64,000 bases of DNA from Alkalihalobacillus sp. LMS39. GTDB lineage: Bacteria > Bacillota > Bacilli > Bacillales > Bacillaceae_F. This document shows positions 1-8,779 of this stretch, piece by piece. The DNA is taken from positions 4,278,001 through 4,342,000 of the forward strand of contig NZ_CP093300.1 in the NCBI RefSeq assembly GCF_022812285.1, read 5' to 3'. The notes under the pieces were generated by a model. That model saw nothing but the letters and a program-made list of their open reading frames with translations, was not told the DNA's origin and made no database searches. The position numbers and the translations under genes were made by a program. Numbering within the stretch: the first letter of the stretch is position 1; each line of letters starts with the position of its first letter.

Positions 1-1229
1 ATAATCGCCCATTTTGCAGAGGCGCTTCCGATAAATAAATTAATAAACCCTGCAACAACAATAAACGTTAATATTAAAGGTATACCGGTGAATCCAGTAT
101 TTTCTAAAAATTCAGCTCCAGATACAGCCATAATAATCCCTAAATTTGTATGTGTGAAATACGCTACGAACTGACCTGCAGCAAATGCAAGGACAATGTA
201 TGCCCCCATCGTTGCCATCGTATCAGACAATTGGTCTGCAACGTCTTTATCGTTTTTAATTGATTTTGTAATGCGACCATACACAAAACCTGGCACAAAG
301 AATAAGATTAATATGACAGGGACAAGTGATGAGAAAAACGGCGATTGAATAATTGCTCCATCTTCACCACGTAATGGGCCCCACTCAGGCACGATTAATA
401 ACGAAAGAATTGCAATCGTTGCGAGAAACGCAAATAAAGCACCTAATAACCCTTTTTTCTCAATCGCAGATACACCATCAACAGATTCAGTAACGCCACC
501 TTCATATTTTCCTAACCGTGGCTCAACGATTTTCTCTGTCACTAATGTTCCAACAATCGTAAGAACAAACACACTGGCAATCATAAAGAAATAGTTCATC
601 GCAAAGTTCATGCCTTCAGCATAAACTGGGTCATAAACTGCAGCAGCTTCTTGTGTTAATGCTCCTAATAGCGGATCTAGTGACGTTAACAATAAGTTTG
701 CACTAAAACCAGCAGAAACCCCTGCAAAGGCCGCCGCTAAACCTGCTAGCGGATGACGCCCTAATCCCGCAAACAAGACGGCTCCAAGCGGTGTTAACAC
801 AACATAACCAGCATCAGCAGCCATACTTGACATAATTCCACCAAAGACTAATGCTGCTGTAATGAGTTGGTTTGGCACGGATGTCACTAATGCTCTGAGT
901 CCTGCACTAATTAAACCTGACCGTTCTGCAATCCCGATTCCTAGCATTGTCACTAGTACTGTTCCTAATGGAGCAAACCCAGTAAAGTTAGCGACCATAC
1001 TCGTAAAAATATACTTAATTCCTTCTGCACTTAATAAATTGTTAACTTCAAGGATTTCGCCTTCATTCGTTGGATGTTCAACTGAAATTCCAGATAATAA
1101 AGCTGAAAACAAAATAACTAAAAGAGCAAAAATGGCGAATAACGTGACCGGATGCGGAAGTTTATTCCCAACTCTTTCTACTACGTCCAACGATTGAACG
1201 ACAAAGCCCCTTTTATTTTTCTCTTTCAT
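1..1229 (-). CDS. AbgT-family transporter (C-terminus outside window)
   Basis: This is the 5' part of a large membrane transporter, about 409 codons, running off the left edge. The reverse-strand ATG at 1229 follows AAGGAGG with good spacing. The product begins MKEKNKRGFVVQSLDVVERVG and continues NKLPHPVTLFAIFALLVILF. It then has many hydrophobic segments and motifs such as SSMAADAGYVVLTPLGA and a late GSASAKWAI segment. These are typical of the AbgT/YdaH family, whose members move p-aminobenzoyl-glutamate or export sulfonamide-like compounds. The substrate cannot be told from sequence. A likely -10 (TATAAT on the minus strand, 1282-1287) lies upstream. The family call is confident. Confidence 0.88.
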   Translation of the reverse strand, partial: MKEKNKRGFVVQSLDVVERVGNKLPHPVTLFAIFALLVILFSALLSGISVEHPTNEGEILEVNNLLSAEGIKYIFTSMVANFTGFAPLGTVLVTMLGIGIAERSGLISAGLRALVTSVPNQLITAALVFGGIMSSMAADAGYVVLTPLGAVLFAGLGRHPLAGLAAAFAGVSAGFSANLLLTSLDPLLGALTQEAAAVYDPVYAEGMNFAMNYFFMIASVFVLTIVGTLVTEKIVEPRLGKYEGGVTESVDGVSAIEKKGLLGALFAFLATIAILSLLIVPEWGPLRGEDGAIIQSPFFSSLVPVILILFFVPGFVYGRITKSIKNDKDVADQLSDTMATMGAYIVLAFAAGQFVAYFTHTNLGIIMAVSGAEFLENTGFTGIPLILTFIVVAGFINLFIGSASAKWAI

Positions 1230-1303
1230 GTAAAGCCTCCTTATTTCTTAGTTTCTCTCTATTTTTTCCTTGTACTATACTATTATAGAAAGAATTCCGT
1301 ATT

Positions 1304-1333
1304 TTGCACTAAATTTAAATAATACTATATAAT
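1304..1333 (+). promoter_or_regulatory. Candidate sigma-A promoter for hbs
   Basis: TTGCAC at 1304-1309 and TATAAT at 1328-1333 are separated by 18 bp on the plus strand. This would give a leader of roughly 170 nt before the HU gene. The same 281-bp gap also carries a minus-strand TATAAT for the divergent transporter. No other feature is seen in this gap. Confidence 0.5.
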
Positions 1334-1510
1334 TTTACATATTTCGAGAAATAGACACTTGCTTTTTCCTCTCACTTCTAGTAAAAGATACCAAAATTCA
1401 TTTATTTTAAAAAAAGATATGTTTTTATGTATAAAATCGCTTAAATCCGCCCAACCTGTTATCAGCTTAGGCTTTACTAAAATCATAGATTCCGTGGGAG
1501 GGATTAAGCA

Positions 1511-1783
1511 ATGAATAAAACAGAATTTGTCAACGCCGTTGCAGAACATTCTGAAATGACGAAAAAAGATGCAACAACAGCTGTTAATTCAGTTTTTGAA
1601 GTAATTACAGAAACATTAGCAAAAGGTGAAAGTATTCAGTTAATCGGGTTTGGAAATTTCGAAGTACGTGAACGTGCCGCAAGAAAAGGACGAAACCCAC
1701 AAACTGGTGAAGAAATAGACATTGCTGCTAGCAAAACACCTGCATTCAAACCAGGAAAAGCGTTAAAAGACGCAGTAAAATAA
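1511..1783 (+). CDS. hbs: HU-family histone-like DNA-binding protein
   Basis: This 90-residue protein has the full HU/IHF fold signature. It starts [21 protein letters not shown], has the beta-arm stretch [19 protein letters not shown], and ends in a Lys-rich tail. The length equals that of Bacillus HU (HBsu). HU bends and compacts DNA in the nucleoid. The start is set by GGGAGG ten bases upstream. The gene is monocistronic and ends at a bidirectional terminator shared with degV. B. subtilis hbs lies elsewhere, so this may be a paralogue; another hbs copy cannot be excluded. Confidence 0.93.
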   Translation: MNKTEFVNAVAEHSEMTKKDATTAVNSVFEVITETLAKGESIQLIGFGNFEVRERAARKGRNPQTGEEIDIAASKTPAFKPGKALKDAVK

Positions 1784-1788
1784 AAGAC

Positions 1789-1814
1789 ATCCCCAAAGAT
1801 TCGCCTTTGGGGAT
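1789..1814. terminator. Bidirectional terminator between hbs and degV
   Basis: A perfect 10-bp stem, ATCCCCAAAG at 1789-1798 with CTTTGGGGAT at 1805-1814 and a 6-nt loop, is flanked by T-rich sequence on both strands. It serves hbs (+) and the convergent degV (-). Confidence 0.9.
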
Positions 1815-1818
1815 TCTT

Positions 1819-2661
1819 TTATTTTGTATAATACATGACTGCAATAGCACCAGGACCTGTATGTGTACTAATGACAGGCGTCGTGTCAACAATATTCGTT
1901 CTATCACACGGATTTACATCACTTAAAGCATCTAGCACTTTATCTGCTAGTTCTCGTGCCGCAGCATGTGCTATCCCAATTCCAGCCACTACTTTCCCTT
2001 TTGTTTCTTCTTCATACTGCTGAACAATATACTTAATAAATTGAGAATGTGTTCTCACTTTATTCACGGGAGTATACACACCGTCAGCTAATGAAGCCAC
2101 TGGTTTAATTTTTAATAAAGAACCTATTAACGCTTTTCCTCTTCCAATACGGCCACCTTTTGATAAATACTCTAACGTATCGACCATAATATAAAGGGAT
2201 GTATTTTTTCTCACTTCATTTAAGTATTCGACGATTTCGTCTTTTGATTTTCCTTGTTGTACCATCTTCGCCGCTTCTTCAACTTGAAAGCTTAAGGCTT
2301 GCGAAATAAACTGAGAATCAATTACCGTCACATTTGCCTTTGTTAATTCTGAAGCACTTTTTGCTGAACTATACGTGCCACTCATTCCAGATGTCATATG
2401 AATCGAGATAATATCATATCCATCTGCATCAAGCTTATCATATAGTTCGACAAACGTACCGACTGCCGGTTGTGACGTTTTCGGTATATCAGTCGTATTA
2501 GGTAACCTTTCAATAAACTCCCTCGAAGTTATGTCTACTCCATCTAAATAAGATTCACCATCAATTGTGACAGATAGGGGGACAATCTCAATATCAAATT
2601 CCTTGATCTTTTCTTTCGGCATATCTACTGTTGAATCGGTAACAATACGGATTTGCTTCAT
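1819..2661 (-). CDS. DegV family fatty-acid-binding protein
   Basis: This 280-residue protein starts MKQIRIVTDSTVDMPKEKI. It contains the DegV core, including the S-x-T-S-Q-P segment (PKTSQPAVG), the HMTSGMSGTYSSA loop and TLEYLSKGGRIGRG. DegV/FakB proteins bind a single fatty acid and, with FakA kinase, feed exogenous fatty acids into phospholipid synthesis. The start at 2661 is chosen because AAAGGAGC lies just upstream; an in-frame extension to 2763 has no ribosome-binding site. No FakA partner is near. B. subtilis has several paralogues, so no gene symbol is given. Confidence 0.92.
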   Translation of the reverse strand: MKQIRIVTDSTVDMPKEKIKEFDIEIVPLSVTIDGESYLDGVDITSREFIERLPNTTDIPKTSQPAVGTFVELYDKLDADGYDIISIHMTSGMSGTYSSAKSASELTKANVTVIDSQFISQALSFQVEEAAKMVQQGKSKDEIVEYLNEVRKNTSLYIMVDTLEYLSKGGRIGRGKALIGSLLKIKPVASLADGVYTPVNKVRTHSQFIKYIVQQYEEETKGKVVAGIGIAHAAARELADKVLDALSDVNPCDRTNIVDTTPVISTHTGPGAIAVMYYTK

Positions 2662-2855
2662 ATTAGCTCCTTTACAAAACAATATTACAACTACATTTCC
2701 CTTTTTATTATATAGTAAACATGAACCCTTTATCCAATAATAGTTTGAAAAATTCATGACCATTGCGTAAGAAAAAGGAACTACTTTCTTTGTTGGATCG
2801 GCTTTGGCAAACGTTGTTGTTCTATTACGCTCCAGCCAGATTATATACTTACCGT

Positions 2856-3488
2856 TTACCCTTCCACTTTATATTCTTCTAACAAATACTTATCTCCTTG
2901 TTTTACAAAAGCAAAAGAGATAGATAGCCTGTCTGAAGGAGGGTATCCGAATCGTTTGTATTGTTCCGTTGACAATGTTGTTTCTTCATAAAAATAAATC
3001 GGTAAGTTATTTCCCTCTACCATAATATAATCCCCGTTTCTTGATATCGAAACGTCATTTATCGTGACAATTTGTAAACCCGGATTTAATATTGTGTATC
3101 GAACAGACTCATAATAACGACTTGGATTATCTGGAGTAGCTGTATACAGACTTTCTTCTTCTATGTATGTTTGGTATTTATCCCGATATACGAGTTTCCC
3201 TTCGTCTTCAATAAAAAATCGATCGATGAGTTGCTCCATGCCTTCTTCTGTTACTTTTCCATCCAACAATTCATGGACATCCTCAACGGTTCGGATATTT
3301 TCGTTGTAATACATATTTCCATCATTAACATGATTCTGAAACAACTGTTGAGCCGTTGTAATCACATCATAATAATGATTTAACACTTGTTGCTCATCAA
3401 TCTTGCCACTGTGGCAAGCTGATAACAGAGTAATTAAAATAAAAAAACATACATACAACACTCCAAGTTTTAATTTCATCTTTTTCAC
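2856..3488 (-). CDS. Predicted lipoprotein, unknown function
   Basis: This 210-residue protein has a typical lipoprotein signal (KMKLKLGVLYVCFFILITLL) and lipobox LLSAC, so it should be lipid-anchored outside the membrane. The mature part is acidic with no motif I recognise. GGAGTG lies eight bases before the ATG. Neighbouring genes are not co-oriented in an obvious operon. The coding call is firm; the function is unknown. Confidence 0.8.
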   Translation of the reverse strand: MKKMKLKLGVLYVCFFILITLLSACHSGKIDEQQVLNHYYDVITTAQQLFQNHVNDGNMYYNENIRTVEDVHELLDGKVTEEGMEQLIDRFFIEDEGKLVYRDKYQTYIEEESLYTATPDNPSRYYESVRYTILNPGLQIVTINDVSISRNGDYIMVEGNNLPIYFYEETTLSTEQYKRFGYPPSDRLSISFAFVKQGDKYLLEEYKVEG

Positions 3489-3639
3489 TCCATTTTTTAC
3501 AATACCTCTCTTTTATATTAGACGTTTGTCGAGGTAAAATGGTTTCAAAATATGAGACTTTTTTGAACTTTTCGGAAAAGGGATTAAAGGGAACGCGAAA
3601 CCTTTGTCACTTAATAGTAAAACAGAGAGAAGTGCCCTT

Positions 3640-3766
3640 TATATAGCTTCTTATTGGACGCTTTTTCTTGGTTTTGTTCTCGTCTTGTCCTATAGTGCTC
3701 TTTTATTGGACACTTCTCTTCGTTTTTGCTCCTGTTTTGTCCGATAGAAACTCGTTGTGGACGAAA
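3640..3766. repeat. Diverged 52-bp hairpin repeats (same family as 50200-50625)
   Basis: Three diverged units occur here, with the GGAC mark at about 3657, 3709 and 3760 (periods 52 and 51). The middle unit pairs TTGTCC..TATAG with ..TTATTGGACA. The connecting text (ACTTCTCTTCG..TTTTG) matches the array near 50.2-50.6 kb. No gene is seen in 3489-4047. Confidence 0.65.
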
Positions 3767-4044
3767 CTCCTCAATGGAAAAAACCTAAAAGGTCAAAGTA
3801 CGACCTTCGTCGCTTCTCTCGTTGCTTGTCCCATTACAGAAACCCACTGTATGGGACATAACAACAGGCAACGGCTACGCTCCTCAATGGAAAAAACCTA
3901 AAAGGTCAAAGTACGACCTTCGTCGCTTCTCTCGTTGCTTGTCCCATTGCAGAAACCCACTGTAATGGGACATAACAACAGGCAACGGCTACGCTCCTCA
4001 ATGGAAAAAACCTAAAAGGTCAAAGTACGACCTTTTAGGTTTTT
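3767..4044. repeat. 113/114-bp tandem repeat containing half of the dctP terminator
   Basis: Unit 1 is 3767-3879, unit 2 is 3880-3993 (114 bp, one inserted A), and unit 3 is truncated (3994-4044). Units 1 and 2 are nearly identical. Each starts with CTCCTCAATGG and the 5' arm of the terminator, but the 3' arm is replaced by a second hairpin (TGTCCCATT..AATGGGACA, flanked by CGTTGC/GCAACG). Only the last copy has the complete terminator. This reads as local duplication of a terminator region. Confidence 0.85.
4006..4044 (-). terminator. Terminator of the dctQMP operon
   Basis: A perfect 16-bp stem (4006-4021 with 4029-4044, loop of 7) is followed on the minus strand by a run of T. It begins four bases past the dctP stop codon. 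Confidence 0.9.
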
Positions 4045-4047
4045 CTA

Positions 4048-5172
4048 TTATTCTGCGGCTTCGATTTCTTCTTTTAGCATGTCATAAATCATTTTTCCTT
4101 CTTCACCAACGATATCATCTAAGAAATATTGGTGAACATCCATAGCAAGTGTTCTGAACTCATCGCGTTCTGCTTCTGTTAATTCAATCACTTCTGTTGG
4201 ATGTGTATCATTGTTAATGATGTTATCAAGCAATGCTTCGTTTTGTTCTTTTTGTAATTCATATGCACGAGTTTGCATTTCTTCTACCGTTTCGTCGACA
4301 ATCGCACGAATGTCTTCTGGTAACCCATTATAGAAATCAGGATTTACAGTTGTCATAGCTACATAAATATTGTGACGAGAAATCGTCATGTGATCTTGTA
4401 CTTCATGGAAAGAAGCATCTTCAATAAAGAAAATTGGATTCTCTTGTCCATCAACTACGCCACGCTCTAATGATGTATAAAGCTCACCCCAGCTCATTGG
4501 AGTTGGGTCTGCACCGTAAGCACGATAAGATTCCATAATTAACGGTGATTCTTGTGTTCTCATTTTAAAACCATTAAAATCAGCTGGCGTGCGAAGCTCA
4601 CGATTCCCAGTCCATTGCATTGCACCTTCATGCCAGAATGCTAAAGGTTTAATGTTATGTCCTTCATAAATACTAGCTAAATGAGTGTTTAATGCTTCAC
4701 TAGTATTTAAAATTTCTTGGTTTAACTCTAAATCATCAGTAAATAAAAATTGAAGTGCAAAAATTTGACCTTCTGTTACCATTGTTCCTGTAAAGCCTGG
4801 TGAAACAATCGCAAATTCAACTAAACCATTTTGAAGCTGCTCAACTTGGTCAACTTCACTTCCTAACCCACCAAACTCATACGGGTCCATCGTAATTCTT
4901 CCGTCAGATTTCTCATTAATTAACTCAGCAAACTCTTTGGCATATTCATATTGAACTTGCCCTTCCATTTCTTCAGTCACAAATCTCCAGTGATATGTTT
5001 CCTCTGAAACAGCATCATCTCCACCACTACTATCATCCTGTGAGCCACTTTCTTCCGGAGTTTCTCCGTCAACGGAACCATCCGTTTGCTCACCACTTCC
5101 ACAAGCCATTAGGATCATACTAAAAGCGGCGATTAACATGAACATTAAAAACGTTTTGTTTTTGAAAAACAT
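4048..5172 (-). CDS. dctP: TRAP transporter solute-binding lipoprotein DctP
   Basis: This 374-residue extracytoplasmic binding protein has a lipoprotein signal and lipobox (ILMACG), then an acidic Ser/Gly/Asp linker and the DctP domain. Visible family marks include the FKMRTQESPLIMESYRAYGA stretch with the conserved Arg that pairs with a substrate carboxylate, then TPMSWGELYTSLERGVVDGQE. It would deliver a carboxylated solute to DctQM. The ATG at 5172 is preferred over the adjacent upstream TTG because GGGGG sits six bases before it. It is last of three genes, dctQ-dctM-dctP. The exact substrate (C4-dicarboxylate, sugar acid or other) cannot be inferred. Confidence 0.93.
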   Translation of the reverse strand: MFFKNKTFLMFMLIAAFSMILMACGSGEQTDGSVDGETPEESGSQDDSSGGDDAVSEETYHWRFVTEEMEGQVQYEYAKEFAELINEKSDGRITMDPYEFGGLGSEVDQVEQLQNGLVEFAIVSPGFTGTMVTEGQIFALQFLFTDDLELNQEILNTSEALNTHLASIYEGHNIKPLAFWHEGAMQWTGNRELRTPADFNGFKMRTQESPLIMESYRAYGADPTPMSWGELYTSLERGVVDGQENPIFFIEDASFHEVQDHMTISRHNIYVAMTTVNPDFYNGLPEDIRAIVDETVEEMQTRAYELQKEQNEALLDNIINNDTHPTEVIELTEAERDEFRTLAMDVHQYFLDDIVGEEGKMIYDMLKEEIEAAE

Positions 5173-5214
5173 CAAATACCCCCATTGTACATTTTTTTAT
5201 ATGAAATCCACCTT

Positions 5215-6495
5215 TTATCCAGTAAAGAAACGATAGAAAAGTGAAATTTCTTCAAATAATATCACCAATATTGCACAAACAACTAAGATAACTATATACG
5301 GTGGAGTCCCTCTAATAACATCAAGATAAGACTTATTAAACACCGCACTTGCGGTAAATATATCAACCCCGAATGGCGGTGTAGCAGAACCTAGTGCAGC
5401 TTGGAACGTGATTACTACCCCTAAATGAATGGGGTCAATACCAGCTTGCATCGCTACTGGGTAAAAAATCGGAGTCAAAATTAAAATAACAACAATCGGA
5501 TCAACAAACATACAACCAATAAAGAAGAATATGGCAACGATAAATAAGATTTGAGTTGCTGTAGGATCAAAGGATAGTACGGCTTCAGCAACAGTTTGCG
5601 GGATTCTCGCATAAGAAATAACCCACGAAAACGCCTGGCCACCAGCAACTAAAATGAATACAGCCGAAGTTACTAATCCAGTTGACAACGCAATTTTTGG
5701 TAACTCGGTTATTTTAATAGAACGATAGATAAACACTTCTAATATAATGGCATATAATACAGATATACCGGCTGCTTCAGTTGGGCTAAAGATTCCATAA
5801 AAGATACCCCCAACAATAATAACCGGAAACCCTAATGGAAGAAGGGCTTTTCGCAAAAACGTTGCTCTATCTTTCCAACCGACTCTATCAGCAAGTGGAA
5901 TGTTTTTTACTTTTGCATAAAACCAACTGAATATTGCAAACATTAGGAATACTAATATACCTGGTCCAATACCTGCCATAAACAATTCACTAACAGAGGC
6001 ACCTGGTGCAGCAAGTGCGTAAATAATCATTCCAATACTCGGTGGTATAAGCAATGCTACATCACTCGCATTGATGATTAAGGCAATTGCACTTGAATCT
6101 TTATACCCGACCTTTAACATTCGCTCTCGCATCGGTTTCCCAACAGCAACAACTGTCGCTTGTGTTGAACCTGAAATCGCTCCAAACAACGTACAAGTAG
6201 CTGCAGTAGTAATCGCATAGCCTCCACGCATATGTCCCACAAAAGAGCCTACAAAATCTAGTAGCCGTTTCGATGTTTTTCCAGTAGCCATAATATCAGC
6301 CGCAAAGATAAACAGCGGAACCGCTAATAGCACATAGGGTGAAATCCCCTGAAGCATTTGTTGAACCATAAAGATGGGATCAACATTTGGAAAAAATATG
6401 ATGACAACAATGAGTGGTGCCGCGATTAGAGGAATCATCATTGGGAAGCCTAGCAAAAGCAATACGATCATAAGAATTAATAATGTCGCAATCAT
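5215..6495 (-). CDS. dctM: TRAP transporter large permease DctM
   Basis: This 426-residue polytopic membrane protein carries DctM features: FAADIMATGKTSKRLLDFVGSFVGHMRGG, then AISGSTQATVVAVGKPM and DVALLIPPS. There are about twelve hydrophobic helices. DctM is the ion-coupled transport subunit of TRAP systems and works with DctQ and the DctP binding protein. GAGAGGAAT precedes the ATG. The gene lies 39 bp after dctQ and 42 bp before dctP. The length is normal for the family. Confidence 0.95.
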   Translation of the reverse strand: MIATLLILMIVLLLLGFPMMIPLIAAPLIVVIIFFPNVDPIFMVQQMLQGISPYVLLAVPLFIFAADIMATGKTSKRLLDFVGSFVGHMRGGYAITTAATCTLFGAISGSTQATVVAVGKPMRERMLKVGYKDSSAIALIINASDVALLIPPSIGMIIYALAAPGASVSELFMAGIGPGILVFLMFAIFSWFYAKVKNIPLADRVGWKDRATFLRKALLPLGFPVIIVGGIFYGIFSPTEAAGISVLYAIILEVFIYRSIKITELPKIALSTGLVTSAVFILVAGGQAFSWVISYARIPQTVAEAVLSFDPTATQILFIVAIFFFIGCMFVDPIVVILILTPIFYPVAMQAGIDPIHLGVVITFQAALGSATPPFGVDIFTASAVFNKSYLDVIRGTPPYIVILVVCAILVILFEEISLFYRFFTG

Positions 6496-6534
6496 AAGCT
6501 ATTCCTCTCTATCATTAGTTTTCATTTCACTAGA

Positions 6535-7050
6535 TTACGAGTAATCTTTTTTCTCTGTGGCTAAATAAACATCTTTTTCCTTTATATTTATCCACATATT
6601 ACGTAAATATTGAATTCCACCTAGCACTAGCCCAACCGGTACAAATATTAAAAATAAATACACTGGAACTTGTAATGCAGCTGTTGTTCTTCCCGAACTA
6701 CGGACATTGTCTAAATACCCATATGCATAATAGGCTAATACAAAAAGAATAATAGCTGTAACAAAAGGAATGAAAATGGCCATCACCTTTCGGATACGGA
6801 ATGGAGCCATATCGAAAAATGCTGACATACTAATATGTCGGCCTTTTCTTGCCGCATAGCTAATTCCCATAAAGGTGGCTAGCACTACCGAAAATTCACT
6901 AATTTCGTATGCGAACGGCCAGCTTGAACCCGTTATAGCACGAGATAATACATTTCCAACAACCATAATGGAAATAATAATGATGGAATAACTTAAAATA
7001 ATCTCTTCAAACTTCATCAGATAACGGTCCAACGTATGGATAACATTCAA
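6535..7050 (-). CDS. dctQ: TRAP transporter small permease DctQ
   Basis: This 171-residue membrane protein has four predicted helices and DctQ motifs such as SSWPFAYEISEFSVVLATFMG followed by ISYAARKGRHISM. It is first in the TRAP operon. The start codon is TTG at 7050, placed by AAGGAGG eight bases upstream; the ATG four bases inside is out of frame. DctQ is thought to scaffold DctM. No two-component sensor of the DctSR type is adjacent. Confidence 0.92.
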   Translation of the reverse strand: MNVIHTLDRYLMKFEEIILSYSIIIISIMVVGNVLSRAITGSSWPFAYEISEFSVVLATFMGISYAARKGRHISMSAFFDMAPFRIRKVMAIFIPFVTAIILFVLAYYAYGYLDNVRSSGRTTAALQVPVYLFLIFVPVGLVLGGIQYLRNMWINIKEKDVYLATEKKDYS

Positions 7051-7083
7051 TGACTAAGCCTCCTTCTTGGTAGTTTTAACGTG

Positions 7084-7124
7084 AAATATGGTACCTTTTA
7101 AACACTACTTACTAAATATGGTAC
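7084..7124. promoter_or_regulatory. Direct repeats before the TRAP operon, possible operator
   Basis: AAATATGGTAC occurs at 7084-7094 and again at 7114-7124, exactly 30 bp apart (about three helical turns). They lie 34-74 bp upstream of the dctQ start. An operator role is inference; no regulator gene is adjacent. Confidence 0.35.
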
Positions 7125-7262
7125 TGAAATTAGGTAAAGATTACAAACTCCTTATACAAGCGTATGAGCGTATATCTCAGAATATGACAGGCTGAAGGAT
7201 ATTAACATAACGAATCTTGCCATATCCTCCTGTGTCCTTTTGTATTTTTCCATATCCTCCAA

Positions 7263-7306
7263 AAAAGGATGAACAAGTGTCTTGAAGACTTCTTGTTCAT
7301 CCTTTT
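7263..7306 (-). terminator. Terminator of the yuiE-like gene
   Basis: A 15-bp perfect stem (7263-7277 with 7292-7306) has a loop that can form a small inner hairpin (GTCTT/AAGAC). T-rich flanks occur on both sides. It lies 37 bp past the stop of the M17-like gene. Confidence 0.85.
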
Positions 7307-7342
7307 CTCCAATTGCCTATGTTGTTAACTTCATACTCATTA

Positions 7343-8770
7343 TTAAGCCTGTTTCATCGAACAAATTGTTTCTGCTAATGTCCGAACTAGCTTTCCAGTT
7401 CCACCTTGTTCTTCATCAATGTTCTCACTTGTTCTCCATCCTGTTGCTTCAAGATTGAAATGCACCCACGAGGTTTTTTCCGCAAATTCTTGTAGAAATA
7501 AGCCTGTCGTTAATGGTAAGGCTTTCTCACCGTTTCCATTTGTTAGGTCTGCAAGATGGCTTGTTGTAATTTGTTGTAGATACGGTTTGTAATTTGGTAT
7601 CGACCATACAGTTTCCCCTACATGTTCAGCGCATTGCTCCAGTTGTTTTAGCAGGCTACAATCATTTGAAAACATCGGTATAATTTCATCACCTAACATT
7701 TCACGAATCCGGTCTTGCCCACTCCCAATTGAACAAATGACCCTAGCCCCTTTCAAGTTCGCAAACGTAATTGCATCCGCTAAAAGCAGCTTTTCTATTT
7801 CATTTTTATTTGTGATTTCAATCGTCTTTCCTTGATAAGAACAGATGATTTCACCTTCCACTAAACATTCCGTTTCTGATATTAATGGAATAATAACAAG
7901 TACATTTAGCCGTGGTTTTATATTTGAAACAATATCTAACACCGACAAACATGTAGCCGCTCCGACTTTTCGTAAAGGCTGTCCTGATTTTAGTACCCCA
8001 CAACCAACAAGAGCAATGTCAAAAGAAGAACCCTCACTACCAATATATGAAATAGAAAGCAATTGAGAAGATTGCTTTGAACTTTTTATAACCGAGGCAA
8101 TCCCTCCCATTCCTAGCTGTTGTATTTCAGTTTGTTCAAGCACATCGACTACAAACTCCGGCTGTTCGTTCCACCTCTCTGTTTTTTCGATTATATCACT
8201 TGTACGATGTAAAGAAGCTGGGATATTCATAAAATGCTTTGCATCGTTAACAGCTATTCCGATGACTTCTCCATTGTGCCACTGCTTTTTTAGTTCCTTT
8301 TGATTGAGTCTAGTTAAAATAAAAATATGGCCAAATTTTCGTTCGACTTTATTCGTCTTTTCTTTATAATCTTGTATTTTAAACTGAGAAGTCGCAATAA
8401 CCTCACCAATTTGTGCAGCTTCTTTTTCAGAAAGTTGAAACGTGTCCCAGTAAATCATTAAGTCGCCATCCATTACGTCTTGATGATATGTAAAGAAGAG
8501 TGAAAATGCCATTCGTATGCTATGAATCGTTTGTTCTTTTTGTTTTCCTAACCCTATAAAATAATATATATTCCCTTCTTCTGTCATAACCGAGGTAATT
8601 TCACCATATGTTGATTTAATTCGCTTTTTTTTCAGTAATGGTTCGAATATCTTTTCTTCTTTTTCACCCCAGTGCTGTCCAGAAGAAGATTGCGTGTTTT
8701 GACTTTTATATAATCCAATGATGTGCTGTTCAACCGCAATATTGTCCTTATCTTGAATGACAGTAACCAT
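7343..8770 (-). CDS. M17 leucyl aminopeptidase-like protein with lost metal site (YuiE position)
   Basis: The 475-residue protein aligns along its length with M17 aminopeptidases. GKTIEIT, LLLADAITFA, a Thr/Gly-Leu-Phe-Leu-Gln-Glu-Phe segment, WVHFNLEATGW and GGTGKLVRTLAE are all recognisable. The catalytic signatures are not. The usual VGKGxTFDSGG reads VGCGVLKSGQ (residues 255-264), and NTDAEGRL reads NKNEIEKL (321-328). The Lys, Asp, Asp, Asp and Glu that hold two metals, and the Arg, are therefore missing or replaced. It sits beside yuiD, as yuiE does in B. subtilis. The ATG at 8770 is chosen because GAGGG lies six bases before it; an ATG at 8776 has no spacing. It is probably a non-catalytic homologue. 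The reading frame is intact, so it is not a pseudogene. Confidence 0.82.
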   Translation of the reverse strand: MVTVIQDKDNIAVEQHIIGLYKSQNTQSSSGQHWGEKEEKIFEPLLKKKRIKSTYGEITSVMTEEGNIYYFIGLGKQKEQTIHSIRMAFSLFFTYHQDVMDGDLMIYWDTFQLSEKEAAQIGEVIATSQFKIQDYKEKTNKVERKFGHIFILTRLNQKELKKQWHNGEVIGIAVNDAKHFMNIPASLHRTSDIIEKTERWNEQPEFVVDVLEQTEIQQLGMGGIASVIKSSKQSSQLLSISYIGSEGSSFDIALVGCGVLKSGQPLRKVGAATCLSVLDIVSNIKPRLNVLVIIPLISETECLVEGEIICSYQGKTIEITNKNEIEKLLLADAITFANLKGARVICSIGSGQDRIREMLGDEIIPMFSNDCSLLKQLEQCAEHVGETVWSIPNYKPYLQQITTSHLADLTNGNGEKALPLTTGLFLQEFAEKTSWVHFNLEATGWRTSENIDEEQGGTGKLVRTLAETICSMKQA

Positions 8771-8779
8771 CTTCATCCC

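Noticed and set aside
862-1197. 111-codon plus-strand frame
   Set aside because: It is antisense to the transmembrane coding part of the AbgT transporter.
1325-1549. 74-codon minus-strand frame across the hbs start
   Set aside because: It covers the hbs promoter and start, with no ribosome-binding site or family resemblance.
3668-3901. 77-codon plus-strand frame
   Set aside because: It lies wholly in hairpin and tandem repeats.
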